A DNA stretch of 64,000 bases from Bacteroidota bacterium (GTDB lineage: Bacteria; Bacteroidota; Bacteroidia; Bacteroidales; F082). Below, piece after piece: positions 61,184 through 64,000 of this stretch. The stretch spans positions 62,001 through 126,000 of the forward strand of contig WOUZ01000009.1 of NCBI GenBank assembly GCA_009773165.1, read 5' to 3'. How positions within the stretch are numbered: position 1 is the first letter of the stretch; each line of letters opens with the position of its first letter. The notes below the pieces were generated by a model, which saw nothing but the letters and a program-made list of their open reading frames with translations, was not told the DNA's origin and made no database searches. Both the position numbers and the translations under genes were made by a program.

Positions 61184-64000
61184 CTATTGTATAATCATCT
61201 TATTTCTGTAATGTTTCTCACCATTGGAAATTTCAACGATATAAATCCCGGCACTTAGCATCGAAGCATCCAAAGATGTATTATTTAATATGTTATAATG
61301 CTCTAACACGACCTTTCCAAAGCTATTAAATATCTTTAGCTTAACTGGATTCTCGCTGTCTGTTACAATTACAAAATGACCACGAGTTGGATTCGGCCAA
61401 ATGCTGAAGTTGACCCCACTCAATTTCTCCTTCAGATCAATAATTGTAGTTGTTCCCGGAAAAGTAATTTTATCAACCCAGGCACAGTCGCTGCCAGAGG
61501 CAACAGTTATGTCTTTTTTGTATGACCACTTGAGCAAATGGCTTCCTTCATTAATTGGATAACTCACTTCTTCCCAACCAATTTCACCAGCCCATTTATC
61601 AATTTCGCTGTCATCAATATAAAATGACAAATAATCATAGCCAGCTTCTGAAGAAACCTTTCTGGCAAACTTAATATTATCATTGCCCATAACAATCAGG
61701 CTAAGCCACAAATCAGACTGTTGACTATCAGAAATCATTCCTGAGCGGCTTGCATAGTTCCCTTCGTAAGGGTTTGTCATGGAAATTGTCCAATTGGCAC
61801 TGCCTGAATGATGCCATTCATAATTATCAAAATCACCACTCTCAAAGTCTTCAATACGCAAGCCAACCGAGAATAACAAGTCTGTACTAACCGAATAATC
61901 ACCATCTAGCACATCAAGGTGTAGTCCTGCAACAGTACCTGTTGGTGTAGCTGGGTCAACATGCAAGGTATATATAAGCTCTGTCAATTGTCCGGCAGCT
62001 AAAGAATTAAGTTCTATACTTTGATTATCAACTGTAATCCATGAACTTAAATTGTTTAAAACGGCCGAAACAATTCCAGCGTCACTGCTCCCATTATTGC
62101 TTAATTGAATAATAAGCTGAGCGGTTTCTCCTGCATCAAGAAGTCCATTGTTATTTCCTGTTGCATCAATTATTTCATAATTGCCGATAAAAAGTTCAGG
62201 TGCAAGTACATTTATTGAAAAGCTGCTGTTCCAACTAGTTGTTCCATTAGTTGTCACAACATTAAATAAAACCATTTGTTGATTTGGAATACCATGTAAA
62301 ATAGTCATACCGATTGCATTTTCAACTGTAACTGTATCACCGGCTGGCAATTGAGTAATATTAAAGTTATTATCTAAAAATGTGACCCAAGGGCTATCCG
62401 TACTCATTGATATGCTTAAATCTGAAGCAAGTTCCAGTCCTACATTACGCATTGCCACCTGTAATTGAACGGTTTCATTATAATCAGGGAGGTTGTTACC
62501 ATTACCACCTGTTAAATCTGTTAGCAAATGATGACAATAGACTACATAAGGCCCGGAAGCAGGAATAAAGGTTATCGGCAAACTTTGTGTCAGGCAATTA
62601 TTTCCTGAGACAATGAGCTGTGCTGTTCCAATCTCAGTTAGCGGAATATCAAAAACAAGTTCGGCGACTCCGTTATTATCTGTTAAAGCTCTGGAAATCA
62701 ATTCTCCTTCGAATAAGATACTACAAACTGCATTTGGTAAAGCAAAGCCATTCACCGAAACAGTGGCAGAGGTAGAAGTTGAACCAAGCACAAGTTCAGC
62801 TGAATAATTCACCTGAGTTTGCATGGGTTCAGCCGACCAAACATGCATTGCCGGGTCACCAAGAATATTCAGGTCGTAGAAATTCCAGCGCAAAGCACCT
62901 TCTTCCCATTGACCTGGAGCTGTTACCCAAGGAGATGTCATAATTTTTGATTCTTTTAATGCAGGTCCTAAAGCTGAAATTTTTTCGGTAAAGATCGCAT
63001 CAGTCATTTCCCTGTGAAGATGTGCAGCCGGACCTTCGGTTTGACCTTCATTAAACCAGCCATAACGCGAGTTTCCGATAACAGCAGCTGCGAAATTCTC
63101 AATGTTGACCATTCGCTCAAGGATACAATCATTGTAATCATACGAACCACAATCACAACCGTGCGTATGGAAGATAGAGTAATTGCGTATCACTCCATTT
63201 GTTTGAGCAAAATTTGCATTTGTAATGTCCGAGTTACTCATTTTTGCTACATACGTCTGACTTGCATGACCTACGTGATGCACGAATTGTTTCCCTTGAT
63301 TTATTGCATTTCTTAGATCTGAAGCCGACCAGTTAGCGACTTCATCATACATTTTCTGAATGGTATATAAAGGAGGTATTCCGTTGGTTGTGTAACCATT
63401 ATCACTTCTGTTACCAACAAGTAACTCAAGATAATCACTTCCATAAGTTAAAGGACTGTCATAAAGATGCTCACCAGCAAGTAGTGGTTTGGAGAACTCA
63501 CCTAAAACAGGTTGTGTCTGATATTTAACGCTTTTATTAATCAGGTTAGCTTGTTCAGCGGCATTACTGAAAGGAAGACGGCCAATTCCTATTTCAGGAA
63601 GAAGATCATCCTCCCCTGGTTCGCCCCATTTAGCATCACCATCGGTATTCCAATTTCCGTCAAGGCCGGCATAATAGAGGTCTGCAGGAATTCCATTGTC
63701 GGTATAACCGCTTCCAGACTGGACATAACAATAAAATCCGCGATAAGGAACATATTCGACATCGCCCCCTAGAATAACAGTTTCGATCTGATGCTCTTGG
63801 TAATTTTGAATAATAAAATTTCGAATCTTGGCCTGAAGATCAGCCCCAATACTATTTGCATTAATAAATTCAGTTGTTACAACCTGACTTCTGTCACCTT
63901 TTGCTAGATACATTGCCACAAGTGGATCAAATCCGTTGACAAAGCTTTGTGGGGTGATAATGAGTAGTTCATAATCGCCGGCAGACCGTTTGATTTCAGG
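61184..64000 (-). CDS. Gingipain-family (C25) cysteine protease with T9SS tail, 5' part missing
   Basis: The frame runs from the right edge to the stop at 61184, showing the last 938 residues. The visible start reads GDYELLIITPQSFVNGFDPL, the beginning of a C25 domain; the signal peptide and pro-region are outside. HHVGHASQ and FHTHGCDCGSYD carry the likely catalytic His and Cys. Then follow two Ig-like modules with GGNGNNLPDYNE and GNNNGLLDAGE, a jelly-roll domain (IEDFESGDFDNYEW, DCAWVDKITFP), and a T9SS tail (FSIWPNPTRGHFVIV to the end). The module order copies the middle of the C25 protein at 51578, so the two are paralogues, but this one lacks the triple Ig repeat. Confidence 0.9.
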   Translation of the reverse strand, partial: PEIKRSAGDYELLIITPQSFVNGFDPLVAMYLAKGDRSQVVTTEFINANSIGADLQAKIRNFIIQNYQEHQIETVILGGDVEYVPYRGFYCYVQSGSGYTDNGIPADLYYAGLDGNWNTDGDAKWGEPGEDDLLPEIGIGRLPFSNAAEQANLINKSVKYQTQPVLGEFSKPLLAGEHLYDSPLTYGSDYLELLVGNRSDNGYTTNGIPPLYTIQKMYDEVANWSASDLRNAINQGKQFVHHVGHASQTYVAKMSNSDITNANFAQTNGVIRNYSIFHTHGCDCGSYDYNDCILERMVNIENFAAAVIGNSRYGWFNEGQTEGPAAHLHREMTDAIFTEKISALGPALKESKIMTSPWVTAPGQWEEGALRWNFYDLNILGDPAMHVWSAEPMQTQVNYSAELVLGSTSTSATVSVNGFALPNAVCSILFEGELISRALTDNNGVAELVFDIPLTEIGTAQLIVSGNNCLTQSLPITFIPASGPYVVYCHHLLTDLTGGNGNNLPDYNETVQLQVAMRNVGLELASDLSISMSTDSPWVTFLDNNFNITQLPAGDTVTVENAIGMTILHGIPNQQMVLFNVVTTNGTTSWNSSFSINVLAPELFIGNYEIIDATGNNNGLLDAGETAQLIIQLSNNGSSDAGIVSAVLNNLSSWITVDNQSIELNSLAAGQLTELIYTLHVDPATPTGTVAGLHLDVLDGDYSVSTDLLFSVGLRIEDFESGDFDNYEWHHSGSANWTISMTNPYEGNYASRSGMISDSQQSDLWLSLIVMGNDNIKFARKVSSEAGYDYLSFYIDDSEIDKWAGEIGWEEVSYPINEGSHLLKWSYKKDITVASGSDCAWVDKITFPGTTTIIDLKEKLSGVNFSIWPNPTRGHFVIVTDSENPVKLKIFNSFGKVVLEHYNILNNTSLDASMLSAGIYIVEISNGEKHYRNKMIIQ

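Noticed and set aside
1-64000. CRISPR arrays, tRNA or rRNA genes, insertion sequences, prophage or defence islands
   Set aside because: No regular short repeats with spacers, no cloverleaf-like intergenic sequence, no transposase, integrase or phage-like genes were found; the gaps between genes are mostly short.

Overview
The window is a 64 kb, AT-rich, gene-dense stretch that looks like the chromosome of a free-living member of the Bacteroidota, probably a Bacteroidales-like lineage. The evidence is: -7 promoter boxes of the Bacteroidota form TAnnTTTG in front of many genes; few Shine-Dalgarno sequences; five secreted proteins ending in type IX secretion (T9SS, Por-secretion) tails; type III glutamine synthetase (GlnN); DUF4831 and DUF3127 proteins; a long-tailed ribosomal protein bS16; and the neighbour pair fur-purA. 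A photolyase suggests some exposure to light. I see no tRNA, rRNA, CRISPR array, insertion sequence, phage or integron.

Layout. 0-8 kb: a cut-off FabH-like synthase, a glycosyltransferase, two small genes, then a tight run gmhA-gmhB-sodium/solute symporter-glnN that ends at a strong terminator. 8-13 kb: a DUF4831 protein, a leftward run DUF3127-EamA transporter-NAD(P) oxidoreductase-kdsA, and a divergent msrA with a signal peptide. 13-24.5 kb: housekeeping genes gyrA with a TPR partner, clpC, two acyl-CoA dehydrogenases, an unknown protein and truA. 24.7-34.8 kb: a secreted peptidylarginine-deiminase-like protein, aat, a run of guanine-deaminase-like protein/sirtuin/serine hydrolase, a secreted glutathione peroxidase, an SDR protein and a very large secreted CotH-kinase/lamin-tail protein. 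35-42.5 kb: two adjacent paralogous PAS histidine kinases without a response regulator, an SGNH hydrolase and a secreted protein with a duplicated module. 42.6-51 kb: a second EamA transporter, DUF2007, class IV aminotransferase, CAP-SPOR protein, photolyase, GNAT-like protein, and a leftward L,D-transpeptidase/M15 peptidase pair. 51.5-64 kb: a 1619-residue C25 (gingipain-family) protease, purA, fur, rpsP, rimM, trmN6 and a second C25 protease cut by the right edge.

How the genes fit together. Much of the content serves the cell envelope: heptose and Kdo synthesis (gmhA, gmhB, kdsA), peptidoglycan cross-linking and trimming (L,D-transpeptidase, M15 peptidase, SPOR protein), protection of exported proteins from oxidation (msrA and glutathione peroxidase, both with signal peptides), and T9SS cargo (two C25 proteases, one deiminase, one CotH protein, one repeat protein). 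The most suggestive combination is secreted C25 proteases together with a secreted arginine deiminase with an intact active site. In Porphyromonas the same two families act together on proteins. I found no clear-cut undescribed defence or mobile system. The best leads are single-protein oddities: a DUF3127 protein with an SSB-like C-terminal tip, an EF-hand-like insert inside an M15 peptidase, a small protein with an ExoX-like module and acidic tail, and a long hairpin behind msrA.
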